Assembly: GCF_902459465.1 (NCBI RefSeq)
Contig: NC_047065.1
Span: forward strand, 9,183,521-9,247,520
DNA length: 64,000 nucleotides
Direction: 5' to 3'
Source of the DNA: Asterias rubens
Lineage: Eukaryota; Echinodermata; Asteroidea; Forcipulatida; Asteriidae
The notes below the pieces were generated by a model. The model saw only the letters and a list, made by a program, of their open reading frames with translations, had not been told where the DNA came from and did no database searches. The translations under genes and the position numbers were made by a program. Within the stretch, counting starts at the first letter, position 1, and each line of letters opens with the position of its first letter. This document shows positions 1-11,194 of this stretch, in pieces.

Positions 1-253
1 AGGTTATACATTGTTGGATTACCTTTTTAAAACTTCTTGAGTTATGAATTTTTTTGAAATAATAAACCTTGAATTAGTATGTTTCACCAACTGATGACGT
101 CATCGTGGCAACTTTTGTATCATCTACTGGTTATTATCTACCTGCATGCAAAGTTTCAACTTAATTCAAGCTTTGCAACTATGTTTTTTTTTGCGGAAAA
201 TCGACGCGGAGAGGAATAATACCCCCCCCCCCCCCACCAAGAAAAACCACACA
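1..253 (-). mobile_element. Helitron-like copy, 5'-end part (cut by window edge)
   Basis: The sequence contains the family block with a GATGACGTCATCGTGG palindromic stretch, then a CTGGTTATTATCTACCTGC-type segment and the TTGCGGAAAATCGACGCGGAG block. The same blocks recur near 1020-1100, 50150-50250 and 51950-52080. After this end comes a C-run and A-rich stretch, and at 255 the next copy begins with its CTAG terminus, so two copies lie head to tail. There is no coding content. Confidence 0.55.
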
Positions 254-254
254 A

Positions 255-292
255 CTAGATTTAGTGTTTGTAGAAACAAACACACAAACACT
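255..292 (-). repeat. Helitron 3' terminal hairpin and CTAG (H1)
   Basis: Read on the minus strand, AGTGTTTGT, a short loop and ACAAACACT form a stem. Eight to ten bases later comes CTAG followed by T. The same arrangement recurs at 45602, 46482, 50287 and 52697 with different stem sequences, which argues for conserved structure over conserved sequence. Confidence 0.65.
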
Positions 293-698
293 AGGTGTTC
301 GGCTATTGTTGGTTCAGTGTTTGAATCAATAAAAAAAGTGTTGTTAATAGCTCGTCAAAGTTCAAAGAAATAAAACATTTCAACCTAAAAGCCATTAATT
401 AACGCCTTTATGCAGGCACTTCCGGTTTAGAAAGGTCAAACGGTCAAGAGAAGGTCACCAACATACCCATATTTGTGAAGTACGTAAGGCCTTTCATGTG
501 ATGTATAGTTTGTCAAAATAGCTTTTGTGGTTGAGGACATAGGAACTTATGCATAATGACAACTGAAGAAGAGACTAACTAACCGGAAGGGAAATGTTTG
601 TTGAAAACGCCTTGAAAACAGACTAAAAACAAAGCTTTTAATAGGAGAAGAAAAAGATAAAAGAAAAAAATGAATAATACAAAATTTGGTCATCAACT

Positions 699-789
699 GG
701 TCTCCCATCCAAGTACTGATCGGGCCTGATGTTGCTTAACTTCAGTGGGCGGACGGGAACCGATGATTTCAACACAGTATGGTCGTAGA
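699..789 (-). repeat. 5S rRNA-like cassette (SINE3-type head), copy 1
   Basis: On the minus strand this resembles animal 5S rRNA from its start (TCTACGACCATAC) through the A-box region (GAAGTTAAGCAACATC) to the intermediate element and C box (AGTACTTGGATGGGAGACC). It then leaves the 5S sequence, so the last third of the gene is missing and it is not a working 5S gene. The internal RNA polymerase III promoter is nearly complete. It lies inside the Helitron-like element at the same place as the copies at 49643 and 51227. Confidence 0.8.
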
Positions 790-1184
790 TAAAACCAAAA
801 ATTTCTTTTTGAAGAAAATATACACCTGTACAATAAATAAATTTGATTTGAATCAGCAGACAAGGTCAAAAGGAGGTCATGTCTGTGAGGCGTTTAGAGA
901 GTCTTTAATGACCTTTCTGATGATGTATTGATTGTAAGAATCCCTCATGTAGATCAAAAGTTATGATTTTTTGAAATAACAAACTTTGAATTAGTTTTTT
1001 TTTTGACTTAACAACTTTTGTATTGTCTACCTGTGTGCAAAGTTTAAACTTAATGCAAGCTCCGCAAGTATGCTTTTTCTTGCGGACAATTGACGCGGAG
1101 AAGAAGCAGAAACCCCCCCCCCCCCCAAAAAAAAAAAAAACACACACACAAAAAAACACACACACAAAACGAACAAAAACAAAG

Positions 1185-1262
1185 AGTTGTTCGGGCAAGA
1201 GTTGTTCGGGTTGACATTGCCTGAACACCTCACAAAGAGTTGTTCGGGCTTTTTTCCGAAAA
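1185..1262. repeat. Hairpin motifs of the GTTGTTCGGG...CCCGAACACC family
   Basis: GAGTTGTTCGGG occurs three times here, with one inverted TGAACACCT partner, next to an A/C-rich run. It matches the better-formed hairpin arrays at 49185-49278 and 52140-52332. Confidence 0.6.
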
Positions 1263-1269
1263 AAAAACC

Positions 1270-1620
1270 TAATTATTTTTGCATTCTAAGCAGTTATGAC
1301 CTTTTCAAAAAAAGAATTTAAATAATACCAAGTTCATAAAAACTTATGTGATGACGTCATCGTTACGTCATCATTACGCCGCTCCACAGTTTAAAAGAAA
1401 GTGACAATATCTAACAACCTACTAAGTTTCAACATAAACACATCAACAAAAGTAAGTTCTCCCCTAAACAACTCGCCATAACGTCGTAAGGTAAAACATT
1501 TTACCAATACAACTAATTCTATGACATGTTCCCTAAGTGTTGTTTGAAAGTGAAAGATGTCCATGAGTTCATGGCTGAATGAGCTCAAATGGAAGACAAA
1601 AACTGCTCTTCTCAAAAGTC
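1270..1620. repeat. Dispersed repeat with GACGTCAT palindromes
   Basis: The stretch with GCAGTTATGACC, GTGATGACGTCATCG and CAACCTACTAAGTTTCAACAT is repeated in diverged form at 31080-31250 and resembles blocks of the Helitron-like family. It has no reading frame of interest. It ends where the Tc1-like coding sequence starts. Confidence 0.5.
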
Positions 1621-2152
1621 ACAAAGGTTGCGTTGTGTTGTTCACCGATGAGACGAGAAGCTGCTTGAGTCACATTGATGGCCGGAGACGGGTGTGGCGT
1701 CGAGTTTGAGAGCAACATGCAGAGTGATGTGTTCAACCAGTTACAGCCTGGTGGTGGGATTGAGTGTCATGGTGTAGGGTGGTATAAGCCTTACCAGGAA
1801 GACGTGTGCAGATTGCTGGCAACCTGAAAGCACAACGATATGTTGACGAAGTGCTGCGTCCAAATGTTGCACCACTTGCTGCAGCCCATGGTGGAGCATT
1901 TGTGTACATGGATGACATTAATGCCTAACCACACAGAGGGAGAGTAGCTTCTGCTTTTCTGGCTGGTAAAGGCATCGAGCGAATGGTGTGGCCGGCAAGT
2001 TGGCCCAACCTCAATCCCATCCCTGTGGGACTAGCTGAAGCGATCTGCATATCCCCACATCAAGGCCAACAGCAACCTGGCTCAACCTGTCCCATCTTCT
2101 GCAAGTTCAGTGGAATGCCATCCCACAGCAGCATGTCACTAGACTGATCAAC
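1620..2152 (+). pseudogene. Tc1-like (Tc1/mariner) transposase, decayed
   Basis: Conceptual translation gives a chain of Tc1-family motifs: VVLFTDETRSCLSHIDGRRR with the first catalytic Asp, AGNLKAQRYVDEVLRPNVAP, AAHGGAFVYMDDINA with the second Asp, and ERMVWPASWPNLNPI. The third acidic residue after NPI, the Glu of the DD34E triad, is not visible because the text reads NPIPVG. Several stops and frame changes break it, and the N-terminal DNA-binding part is absent. It is a dead 3' half of a cut-and-paste transposon. No terminal inverted repeats were seen. Confidence 0.85.
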
Positions 2153-2156
2153 ACTA

Positions 2157-2235
2157 GGGCCCAATTTCATAGAGCTGCTTAGCACAAAAATTTGCTAAGC
2201 ATGAAATATTTGCCTTGATAAAAAAAAGGATTACC
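2157..2235. repeat. Fragment of dispersed repeat around CTTAGCACAAAAATTTGC
   Basis: The palindromic text GCTTAGCACAAAAATTTGCTA resembles MITE-type termini. Weaker pieces occur near 4937 and 12793. It directly adjoins the minisatellite that begins at about 2236. Confidence 0.35.
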
Positions 2236-2590
2236 AGCCATGATTTCCCCTTCCTGTTTTTTTTCTCCCTTAGCGTTTTCCCGTACCAGGTACCAGGATG
2301 TTTCCCCAACCCAGGTTTATTTCCACTTCCAGATTTGTTTTCCTCAGTCCCGTAATAATTATTTCGCCGTCCTGGGTTGTTTCCCTTTCCTGTTTTTTTA
2401 TCCCTACGCATTTCACCGTCCCAGGTCTATTTCCCCGTCCCAGGTTTATTTCCCAATCCCAGGTTTATTTCCCGTAGTATTTCCCCGTCCCTTCCCCGTC
2501 CCAAGGTTATTTCCTACTACCCAGTTTTTGTATCCCCTAATATTTCACCATCCCTTTTTTATTCCCCCCTTCCCATGCTTATTTCTCAGC
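2236..2590. repeat. Minisatellite, ~19-20 bp CCAGGTTTATTTCCCCGTC unit (array A1)
   Basis: Degenerate tandem copies of CCAGGTTTATTTCCCCGTC are mixed with a longer variant (TTTCCCCTTCCTGTTTTTT) and a TATTTCGCCGTCCTGGGTTG variant. The unit is the same as in the large array at 26290-28490. Open frames across it are by-products of the repeat and not genes. Confidence 0.85.
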
Positions 2591-2594
2591 AATA

Positions 2595-2705
2595 AGTGTG
2601 GTAATGTTGGCATACAAAGCAAAAAATGTCAAGCGTTGTTATACTTTGTATCAAGTTACAACAAATGTTACATTTTGTATAAGAATAGTTACAATTGCGC
2701 ACATC
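2595..2705 (-). repeat. Dispersed palindromic repeat P1
   Basis: It contains a TTATACTTTGT/ACAAAGTATAA-type palindrome and a CGCACATCTAAGGG end. The same block occurs in the other orientation at 11240-11370 and 30520-30645. It is probably a small DNA-transposon derivative. Confidence 0.5.
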
Positions 2706-2754
2706 TAAGGGGATTTTTTTGATTTTTTTTACCTTTGATGCTAGGAGTTGTTAG

Positions 2755-3215
2755 ATAAATTGAACAACCAGGGACTAGAAAACAAAAACTGGGAAGGGGA
2801 AATAACCCTTGGGGTGGGGTTAGGGTTAGGGGCCTGGGGATATTTATAGACCAAGAACAAATAAAACATGGGACGGGGAAATGAACATGGACGGGGAAAT
2901 ATAAGGGACGGGACATATTAAGGGAATGGAGGAAAAAACGGGAAGAGGAAATAAACCTTGGACAGGGAAATAAACATGGGCGGTGAAATATTAAGGGACG
3001 GGAAAATATTAAGGGAATGGGAAAAAAAACGGGAAGAGGAAATAAACCTGGGACGGGGAAATAAACATGGGCGATGTAAGGGACGGGAAAATATTAAGGG
3101 AATGAAAAAAAAACAGTAGGAGGAAATAAACCTGGGACCGGAATAAACCTGGACGGGGGAATATTGAGGGACGGGGAAATATTAGGGGGAAAAAAAAAAG
3201 GGATTGTTTTTTCAG
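2755..3215. repeat. Minisatellite, same unit in opposite orientation (array A2)
   Basis: Tandem GGACGGGGAAATAAACCTGG units and AAGGGACGGGAAAATATT variants are the reverse complement of the unit in A1. The two arrays therefore face each other across 2590-2755 and could fold into a very long hairpin. Confidence 0.85.
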
Positions 3216-5789
3216 AAAGTCGATATCCCAAGGACGTCACCTTGAAGTTGGTATCCCGCCTGTTGGTATCCCGCCACATGATTTACAAGTGAGATGGTGG
3301 TTCTTGTGCAATTTGCCAACTTCCATGCAGAAAAATAACAATATTAAACAACTTGAGTCTTTTAAGCACAACTGCAATTGTAGGAGACATCAGTTTAGTT
3401 TACATAAACCCTGAAATTGCCGTCGCTCACATACAATGTACATGTACATGTAGGTCTGAAGAGCCATACTGCTCTGGAGAGCCATACTGCACAGTACATT
3501 GTAGGGGAGAGAACCAGACACACAAACAAGCGGACAAACTAAAAAAAAATACATGTATTTCTGTAGTAGTCGTCCGGAATATTTCAGTACTGCTACACAT
3601 GTGTTGGAAGAGAGGGGCCTAAATGTTGGCCTAAAATGTATTCCAATATAATTTGGGAGAACAAGAATGGTATGTTTCATCATGGTTTCATTAAGATTTC
3701 AGTCCACTGTTATCACAATCACTGTTTTTACAATCACGTCCATTGTTTTGTACCAGCTGATGAGATATCAAAAGGGAGACGAACAACGAACGTTCAACAA
3801 CAACTAAATTTGTATCGGAAATAAAATTATACATTACTTGTGCTTTGTTTCGTGGTAAGAACATGGATCCTTTAAGAAATTCTAAACGAAACAGTTACAA
3901 ATTCATAACATCGTTTTTATAGTCAAAAATCTTGCAGTAATTAACACACTTTTAGAGAACAAGAATGATCAGTTTAATCAAAGCGCAAGGACCAGGCCTT
4001 GCTCTATTCATCTATTCCTTCTATACAATTTCATGATTCAGTTCACTGCAGTTTACAACCTCGGCCGGCCACAGCGCGCCGCGCTTCTTCTCCGTCCATT
4101 GTTACCCAGCTGATAAGACACACAATAGGCAAAATTTAATGAGTTGCTAACCCCTCGGCAGCGCCGCAGCCAAAAACTCCTCAGAGGGTCAGGTCGGCGG
4201 CGCCGCAGCGATAAAAAAATATTTTTTACGCTGTCCCTCACCGTTAACTTGCTTGGTTGCGTCAACTCGCCGTCAACTCCTCCAATAAACATTTAAATTC
4301 CACAAATTTTGATAAGTTTTAGGTTACATTTCGGTTGTAAGAATTTTGAAAAAATTACTGTAGGGTCATATGTTATCGACCCTCATATATGTTTTCGAAC
4401 CCAAACTTTTATTTACGTTTACCGCGCGCCTGTGCAAGCTCGACCGTGCAGATGACAGAAGCTCTGCTGTTTACTCACGGTCTATATTTTTGTCAGGCTT
4501 AATCGTGCTGAGAATAAAGTTTTCTGTTGTAGGTAATGCTCAAACATTTATAAAATTACTAATTTTTGGCATAAATCACTAATGCATTATTATGCCAACA
4601 ATCAAATGAGTCTAAGAAACATCATCCAACCTCCAAATTCAAAACAAAATTATTATCTGCTAGGTTGAGTTTCATTCTCCTTGAGTCACTAGATCAATCA
4701 CATGATGTGGTTGCTATTTGGGATTCTATGGTGTGCCCTGATAAGTGTAATAAATAATATGTCTACATCAGAGAGAAAATATAACAGACTCGTTTCTTCT
4801 CTCCTGAAACCAAACATTGCTGGTCTGAAATGGGGGAAAACAGATTGTTTTCAAGTGTTTGTGCTTCAAGAGGGTTGGGGTGCTTTACTGTCATGCCTTG
4901 TGATATCCCGGATTTTAATCAAGTAGCCATAAATGTCTTAGCACAAAAATGGAATTAAATTTGTTTAATAGTAATTGAATGAGATTTTGTTTTTGTTTTT
5001 TTGCACGCCATACTAGCTTCTGAATATTCAATAAAATACCAACCAATGAAAGGTTTGAAAACATATGACGTCGCTCCAATGTCGTACATTCATTAGCAAT
5101 GTAAATAGTGGATTATCTCTCGGAACAGAAAAACAAAACTTTTAAGATTTCAACACACAATGAAGTGTAAGTATCATTGTAAAAAGGTTAGATAGATGAT
5201 TAAAAAAAAAATCATTTAGTTTTTGATTGTGAACAACACATGACACCAGGATATCTCTCAGCTACAAAGCAGTCGGCTGCCATCTTGTATTTTCACAGGG
5301 CTTGTACAATATCGACAACAGAGGGCGCTTTCCTGCATTTGGAATCGTCTCGACCCATGGTGTCAATTATCGGTACTGCATGTGTATTTGTACTGCACTT
5401 TATATTAATTGATCGCTGACGCCTTGGGTCAAGACTAGTCCATACCTGCCATTGGTGAGTTGGCGTAGTGGTTGAGTTGACGGCACAAGCGAGTAGACAG
5501 CGATTTAAAGGCAAATAATAGGACCGGTGCATGCGTTAAATATTCGCGCGCGATCACAGCCACATTAAATATAGCGCAAATCAAAACTTGTCAAACCATT
5601 TAACGAACTTTAAAACATGGATTTTACCACCGTACCCCTCATTTAAGGAACAATGTTTTGACTCTAAGATACAACTAGATTTGTTCTCAGTTGTTCACCA
5701 GTAATTATTATTTTTTTTTTTTAATAAAATCGGGAAAGTTGGGAAATCGAGACAGTCCAGATTTTTGGAGTCTTCAAAACTCAGAAACC
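3216..5789. other. VAP intron, no feature recognised
   Basis: This AT-rich stretch holds short ORFs below 100 codons with no recognisable motifs. I looked on the minus strand for the VAP coiled-coil and membrane-anchor exons and did not find them. Confidence 0.6.
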
Positions 5790-6000
5790 GGAACTGTCCC
5801 GGGACAGTTGGTAGGTCTGGCTTCATGATAAAGGTGGTAAAAAAGATGGGGGTGGGGGGGAGGGGGGAACTTTGATTAAATGTCCCCCACACTCCAAAAG
5901 ATTGGGGGGGGGGAACACACATGTCCCCCTGTCCAACCCCCCCCCTCCCCCACCCCCCTGATTGATGCCCATGCACTGTTCCTGTCCCCATGTGTTGGAA
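5790..6000 (-). repeat. G/C-run dispersed repeat (copy 1)
   Basis: Text such as ATGATAAAGGTGGTAAAAAA, G-runs of 7-9, AAATGTCCCCCACACTCC and GATGCCCATGCA recurs inverted at 59660-59830. The many G-runs of five or more could form G-quadruplexes. It lies about 15-200 bases beyond the donor of the VAP exon at 6015-6107. Confidence 0.7.
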
Positions 6001-6014
6001 TAAAATGTACTTAC

Positions 6015-6107
6015 CACTGAAGTGGCAGTTGTTACTTGGTTTGCAGGCAGCTCAAAAACACATTTCAACTTGGTGTCCATTAAAGCACCTCCTTCTTGTG
6101 ATTTCCA
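6015..6107 (-). CDS. VAP: VAMP-associated protein (VAP), exon after the FFAT-binding segment
   Basis: This 93-bp exon encodes 31 residues beginning WKSQEGGALMDTKLKCVFEL and ending PANQVTTATSV. It matches the VAP segment in which a Trp-Lys start is followed by LMDSKLRCVFELP, the last strand of the MSP domain and start of the linker. The acceptor on the minus strand is TTTTTTATTCAG and the donor after the final GTG is GTAAGT. Both ends are phase 0, consistent with the exon at 24775-24878. Later exons (linker, coiled coil, C-terminal transmembrane anchor) should lie to the left but were not seen in 1-6014, so that intron is at least 6 kb. The open frame beyond the donor, into the G/C-run repeat at 5800-5990, is intronic. 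Confidence 0.92.
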
Positions 6108-6739
6108 CTGAATAAAAAAGAAATTTGGGATTGAGAAAAAGAAAGATTTATAAGTGGTTGTTGAGGTCAGTAAACAATGCTGACGTTCGATACTCCAAAT
6201 CTTCTACCTCATTTAGTTGAAAGGCATCGTAACTCAACATTGAGTATGATATCATGTCAGGTACATGTACCTCTTAGTTTATTACAATGTATAAATTAAC
6301 AAAATAGCTTTCACTGATGAAAACATCAAGGTCCAAATTTAAAACTTTAAAATGGCCCATAGGCTATAAACAAGAAAGATGCCTTTTAACAGTGTACAAG
6401 TAGTTAAGGGGAAATGACAAAAAGTGGTTCGCAGAGAACCTGAGAGCAGGTACATGTACCATGATATTTATTTCAGAATCTGGTGTTTCTACCAAAGAAT
6501 CATCCAAGCCTACTTGGAAAGCACTGAATAGAGGCGCAGTGTTGTAGACGAGACCTGATAGTCCGAGACCAAGACCAAACGGTTAAGCCGCGACCATAAA
6601 GGTAAGAGACCGAGACCATAATGTAAACCAAATTAATAAAAGCAAAATTGTTAAACTGTATAGGCAATTTTGCGTCAATTAAAGTTTCATGAAAACAAGT
6701 TAACATTTAAAAAGAATTATAAAAACCAAGGTACAACAA

Positions 6740-7290
6740 AAACAAGTATGTATTCCTGAGTGCCGCATTCGACACTGTTAATCACAATGTCCTTTTCAAC
6801 AGATTAGAATGTGAGATTGGCATTACAGGGACAGCTCTTGAGTGATTTAAGTCTTACTTCAGTGGTAGGACAACGCAGGTTTTGATAGACAATACTTATT
6901 CAGCCTCACACGATATGCTTTATGGATTGCCGCAAGGATCAATTGTTGGACCGAAATCCTTTACCATTTACACCATTCCCATTGGTAGAATCATCAAGGG
7001 GAACAATCTAGATCTATCACATCTATGCTGATGATATTCAGATCTATACCAGTTTCACACCTACAGATTCATCATCTATTCAGTCTGCCTTACAGGCGCT
7101 CACAAAGTGCATTGTAGAATTAAAATCCTGGATGACTGAAAATATGTTGAAACTGAACAACAATAAAACCGAGTTCTTTGTTTCAACCTCACCTCATTTC
7201 AATCGCCTCATGCCCAGTGTTCAACTGCAAATTGGAGATGGAATTGTTTATTGAACGGACGAAAACATGGTGAATGAAATGACTCTTGGA
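6740..7290 (+). pseudogene. CR1-like LINE reverse transcriptase fragment (LINE D)
   Basis: Translation with frame changes gives AFDTVNHNVLFNRLE, GLPQGSIVGPKSFTIY, the catalytic IYADDIQIYTSF and MTENMLKLNNNKTEFF, the usual order of palm motifs in CR1-group non-LTR retrotransposons. An internal stop (LE*FKSYF) and a frame change just before YADD disable it. Only the middle of the RT domain is left. A TTAA MITE begins 100 bases downstream. Confidence 0.85.
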
Positions 7291-7395
7291 AATTGTTTTT
7301 GAAGGAATTTGCCACAATAAAGACGCAAAAAGAGCGCTCGAAGCAAGATGTATATAAGATAAAATACCTTGCTTCTTTGACAACTAGATCTTTAA

Positions 7396-7774
7396 AGGCC
7401 GTGGACACTATTGGTAATTGTCAAAGACTAGCCTCCACAGTTGGTGTATCTCAACATATGCATAAAATAATGAACCTGTGAAAATTTGAGCTCAATCGGT
7501 CATCGAACTTGCGAGATATGAATGAAAGAAAAAAACACCCTTGTTACACGAAGGTGTGTACGTTTAGATGGTTGATTTCGAGACCTCAAGTTCTAAATCT
7601 GAGGTCTCAAAATCAAATTCGTGGAAATTTACTTCTTTCTCGAAAACTATGGCACTTCAGAGGGTGCCGTTTCTCACAATGTTTTATACCATCAACCTCT
7701 CCCTATTACTCGTCACCAAGAAAGGTTTTATGCTAATAATTATTTTGAGTACTTACCAATAGTGTCCACTGCCT
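7396..7774. mobile_element. TTAA-flanked MITE, family GGCAGTGGACAC (copy M1)
   Basis: The ends are AGGCCGTGGACACTATTGGT and its near-perfect inverse ACCAATAGTGTCCACTGCCT. TTAA lies on both sides (7392-7395 and 7775-7778). The 379-bp interior has no coding capacity. TTAA duplications are typical of the piggyBac and Kolobok superfamilies, and which of these mobilises the family is not known. A second copy starts at 63878 and a diverged piece lies at 44650-44795. Confidence 0.85.
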
Positions 7775-7778
7775 TTAA

Positions 7779-8880
7779 TGAAATTTTAATGCAGTTTTAA
7801 TGCAGTTTTGGGCATTCTTTAGTCTTGGCCCAAGACTATGGTGCTTGATATTGGATAGTGTACTACGCGCGGTTGAATAGCCAAAGCGCACCCGCCACGG
7901 TATGATTTAGTTAACTGGACGGCTTGAAATCTAGACTATACTGGCAAGCTACCATAGTCTTGGACTTCTTGCAGCGCTGTGTTAACTTTTTCATTGTTTT
8001 CTGCTTCAGCTTTCCAATGGAACCGATCGGACCAATCAGTGTGCGATCGTAGTAATAAATTAGCATAATGTGTTTTGTGACCCAGGGTCACTCATGTTTA
8101 TGAATACACGGCATTTGCAGCTCCGTGTTTGTCGTGGAGGAAAAATCGTAAGAAATATAGGAATAATGTTCACGATTATGAATGCTAAAGATGAACAAGT
8201 AAGGGGCCTTGTCGAAATTCCCCAGCCGTTCTTCTGCAGAAAGTATGCAGCCATTCCGGCAAGTCTGTGTTGCCAAGGAGTGCAGACAGTCTGCAGACAG
8301 AACGGTCATGTGCGGCCAAGCGCAGCACAGTTAATAAGGTGCACTGGGTTGGCACTATTGTTGGAGTGTCAATAGGCTAATGAATAAACATGAGGCACTG
8401 AATATCTGTGACCAGTCTGCAGACCGTCCGGATAACTATTCAACAAAAAGTAATCTTCAGTTGTTCTGAATCTGTTGATCTTTCCTTTAGAACCTTTGTG
8501 CAATGGTGCAGTTGATACATTTCCTTTTAGAACACGGTAAAGGATCAAGGGATGTCAATCAACTTTTCAGAAATGCCGGCAAATACACAGAGATGGATGT
8601 ACTACTACTCCTACTAGGCCAATGATTAAGTTTCCCCTTCCACCTAGGGTTCTAGCCAGGCATTAAATAGCGTGTCGGGTCGACAAGTTATAACCAAATT
8701 CCGACACTCTTTTGATCATGCATGTTTTTTCTTTGCTTTTAAAAACTTAAACAAAAAACTTCTGTTGTGTTTTTCTGTAATCTATTTTTTATTATTTTTT
8801 TTTCAATCCAAAACATTGTCGTGACGCACTAGCTTACCATCTCGCTCTCATAACGTGCAGCGTCGAAAAAGCATTCAAGA
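7779..8880. other. VAP intron; one short inverted-repeat partner, otherwise nothing seen
   Basis: AGGGGCCTTGTCGAAATTCC and the following bases (8202-8240) recur inverted at 12326-12364, together with CTGCAGAC-type words. No gene was recognised. Confidence 0.5.
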
Positions 8881-8885
8881 AATTA

Positions 8886-9062
8886 CGGGACCGTTACCAT
8901 CATCATCAGCAGGCAGCATGAACTTCACGCACGCGTGGTATGATAGCGGCGAATTCACACGTGTTTTCGTTCATATTATTTAGGTACCAATCTCATCTCT
9001 TCTATCACATAAACCGTCGCACTCAAGATTTGCCTATAATGACGTCAGTGTAGGCAACCTTA
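8886..9062 (+). repeat. Dispersed repeat with partner inverted at 25396-25560
   Basis: Blocks CAGCAGGCAGCATGAACTTC, GAATTCACACGTGTTTTCGT, TAGGTACCAATCTCATCTC and ATGACGTCAGTGTAGGCAAC all reappear in reverse order and opposite strand at 25396-25560. That marks two copies of one element in opposite orientation, about 16 kb apart in neighbouring introns. Confidence 0.7.
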
Positions 9063-10320
9063 CCGCATGCATTAATACAGGTGCTTTCCCGCAGATTTTA
9101 TAAGGCTTCATGACTTTCGTGTGTGTGGGGGCATGCAGCGGCAAACATTTACTGATGATGTGCTACTTTTTCACCCCTGAAATCAGTGTTTGCATCTCTT
9201 TTGTATTTTAATAAACTGTAGTTTATAAAATGATGCGTTTTCCTCGAAAGTTGGAGAATAGTCTCATCTGTAAAATAGCATACATGTAGCTAGCTAAGCA
9301 AATATCAACGTCGTTCGTCTAGGTCCAACAAATGGTTCATGTTGTTTCTTTTTAAATATCAAGTCGGTTTCAAAAAAATGTTGTTCTCTCCTTTATTAAA
9401 ACCACCAGAATTTATTTTTTCATACACACGTTTTGCCCAGTGGAAATAGTTAATGGCACTGTCTTTCGTTTATATATATATATATATTTTGTTTAGTTTT
9501 TTTTCTCTTCAAATATCATTTACAACTTGCCTTTGACCTGTGTCCTAATTTATAAGTTGTAATGTTATTGTTATTAATTCAGCCATATTTACAAACATAA
9601 AAACACAAATGGTAACAGCGTTATGCAAACATACAATACAATTACTAAGAAGCAGGTAAATTACCATGATTAGTCAGTTTAAATTAAGTTAACAAATAAT
9701 TATTTTGGTAAATAACCCTTGATATTTTGATCGGTTGCACACAGTATGAATTGTGATTTTACATTAATTAATTAATGTGTTTAAAAAAAATACAAACATA
9801 GAAAATATCAACTTCAGACACCAGGCAGTCCTGTTCACCAACTACAAGGATTAAAACTGACCTGGAGATTCCTTTCACACTAAAAAAAATTGTTTAACCC
9901 AGAGACTAAAAATTTAATCCAGTTCCACACTAACACGGAGCAGCGCAAGATGTGTTCACACTACACATTTTTATAACTCGGAGATGTTTTTTCAGACATC
10001 GTGATGAAAAATAGATCATCGAAAAATCGTAAGTGCCGAGCGAGAGAGCAGCGGGAGCGGGGCCGTTTATGTTGACTTTGATGATGGAGTTGCATGTATA
10101 CAGATTGATCTCCTCATTTGCCGTCGCCGCCGAAATTCTTTAAGTTTTACGATTAAGTTGACATCATCTATATTCCTTATGACAGTTAAATCTACTCTCA
10201 TAACACAGAAAGAGAATAACGAAGAAAGGATCGGCCACTTCTAGTTCCCATTTTTGGACATAATCAAAACGCCGATCGAAAAAGTTTCCCACAACAGTCG
10301 ACCACGTGAGTTAATCATAC
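9063..10320. other. VAP intron, a short (TA)n run only
   Basis: Apart from a TATATATA run near 9472-9488, no repeat or coding sequence was recognised. Confidence 0.5.
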
Positions 10321-10339
10321 AGGATAACGCACGTGTTGT

Positions 10340-10510
10340 CGGAAGTAAGACAACTCGACAATTCGGACAACTCGTCAGTTTAGACAGCTCGACCATACAG
10401 GCAACGCGACGGTTCAGACAACTCGACTTTGAGATAACTCGTCGGTTTAGACAGCTCGAACGTACAGACAACGCGACGGTTCAGACAACTCAACTTTTAG
10501 ACAGAGCGAT
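10340..10510. repeat. Minisatellite of ACAACTCGACNGTTCAG-type units
   Basis: Units of about 16-18 bp (ACAACTCGAC, GACAGCTCGACC, CAACGCGACGGTTCAG) are ordered in a higher period of about 66 bp: CTCGTCAGTTTAGACAGCTC at about 10371 and CTCGTCGGTTTAGACAGCTC at about 10437. Inverted GAGTTGTCCGAGCGGTCGAG text lies at about 10695-10715. The 90-codon ORF here is only the repeat read through. Confidence 0.75.
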
Positions 10511-10830
10511 GGATGGCCAGAGATAAGTCGACGGTTGAACGGTCGACCTCCGTTTCGGTAAAAAAAACTAATAAATTATGGCTTGACCTGTGGATATCCC
10601 TATTAGACGATTTACTGATACTTTATATAACTGAATACACATTTATTAACTCTGCCCAAAAGATTGCTGCTGACGGTTTAAAAACCGTCCGTCGAGTTGT
10701 CCGAGCGGTCGAGTTATCCAACGGGCGGGGAGGGCAGCCCAGTCGCATTCTCATGGGTAATAATGGCAAGCGGGAAGCGGCAACGATGCCGTCAACGACG
10801 GCGCAACTTGACATTTTCTGTCTTTTTTAA

Positions 10831-11190
10831 ATGACAGAATTAAGTAAACCCTGGCTTGGATGAACAGCAAGTTAAGGATATGTTACTGTGATTTAGTTTT
10901 TATGTTTTTTGAGTATTTTTGTGGGGAGTTTTGCGCCACCTATAAATAGTCAAAATACTACTATGAAGACATTAATGTTTTTGTTATGAAAGTCTAGCCA
11001 GCCACTGTCATAAAAACTCACAAACCAGGCGAGCGTTCACAATTTTATTAGGAATTAAGTCCGGGGAATTTGGTGATTCGTTTTTTTAACAGCAAGATTT
11101 TCTTGGGCAGGGTTAATTTTTACCGGGGTTTAGCCTGTTTTGGGTTCGGTCCCCCAAAACGATCTATCAAGACCATCTAAAAGTAAACCC
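10831..11190. other. VAP intron, nothing recognised
   Basis: No ORF, repeat or RNA gene could be supported here. Confidence 0.5.
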
Positions 11191-11194
11191 AGAA

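Larger units (their letters stand above)
254..1262 (-). mobile_element. Non-autonomous Helitron-like element, copy H1
   Basis: On the minus strand the element ends with a short hairpin followed by CTAG and a T, the hallmark of a Helitron 3' terminus. On the plus strand this reads A|CTAG at 255-258, with hairpin arms AGTGTTTGT and ACAAACACT at about 263-292. The body holds one ~146-bp unit (about 475-630), a 5S rRNA-like cassette (699-789), a block ending GGGTCATGTCTGTGAGGCG-like text (about 870-900) and a C-run/A-run. It ends in GTTGTTCGGG hairpin pieces (1185-1262). No Rep/helicase gene is present, so it would depend on enzymes made elsewhere. The 5' TC end is not fixed exactly. Confidence 0.6.

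Noticed and set aside
699-789. Functional 5S rRNA gene
   Set aside because: The last third of 5S rRNA is missing in all three copies, and each lies in a repeated element.
2240-2722. 160-codon ORF with Phe/Pro-rich repeats
   Set aside because: It is the minisatellite read in one frame; similar peptides arise at 26265-26543 and on the minus strand at 27694-27885.
10254-10526. 90-codon ORF with repeated RFRQLD-type peptide
   Set aside because: It is produced by the minisatellite at 10340-10510.
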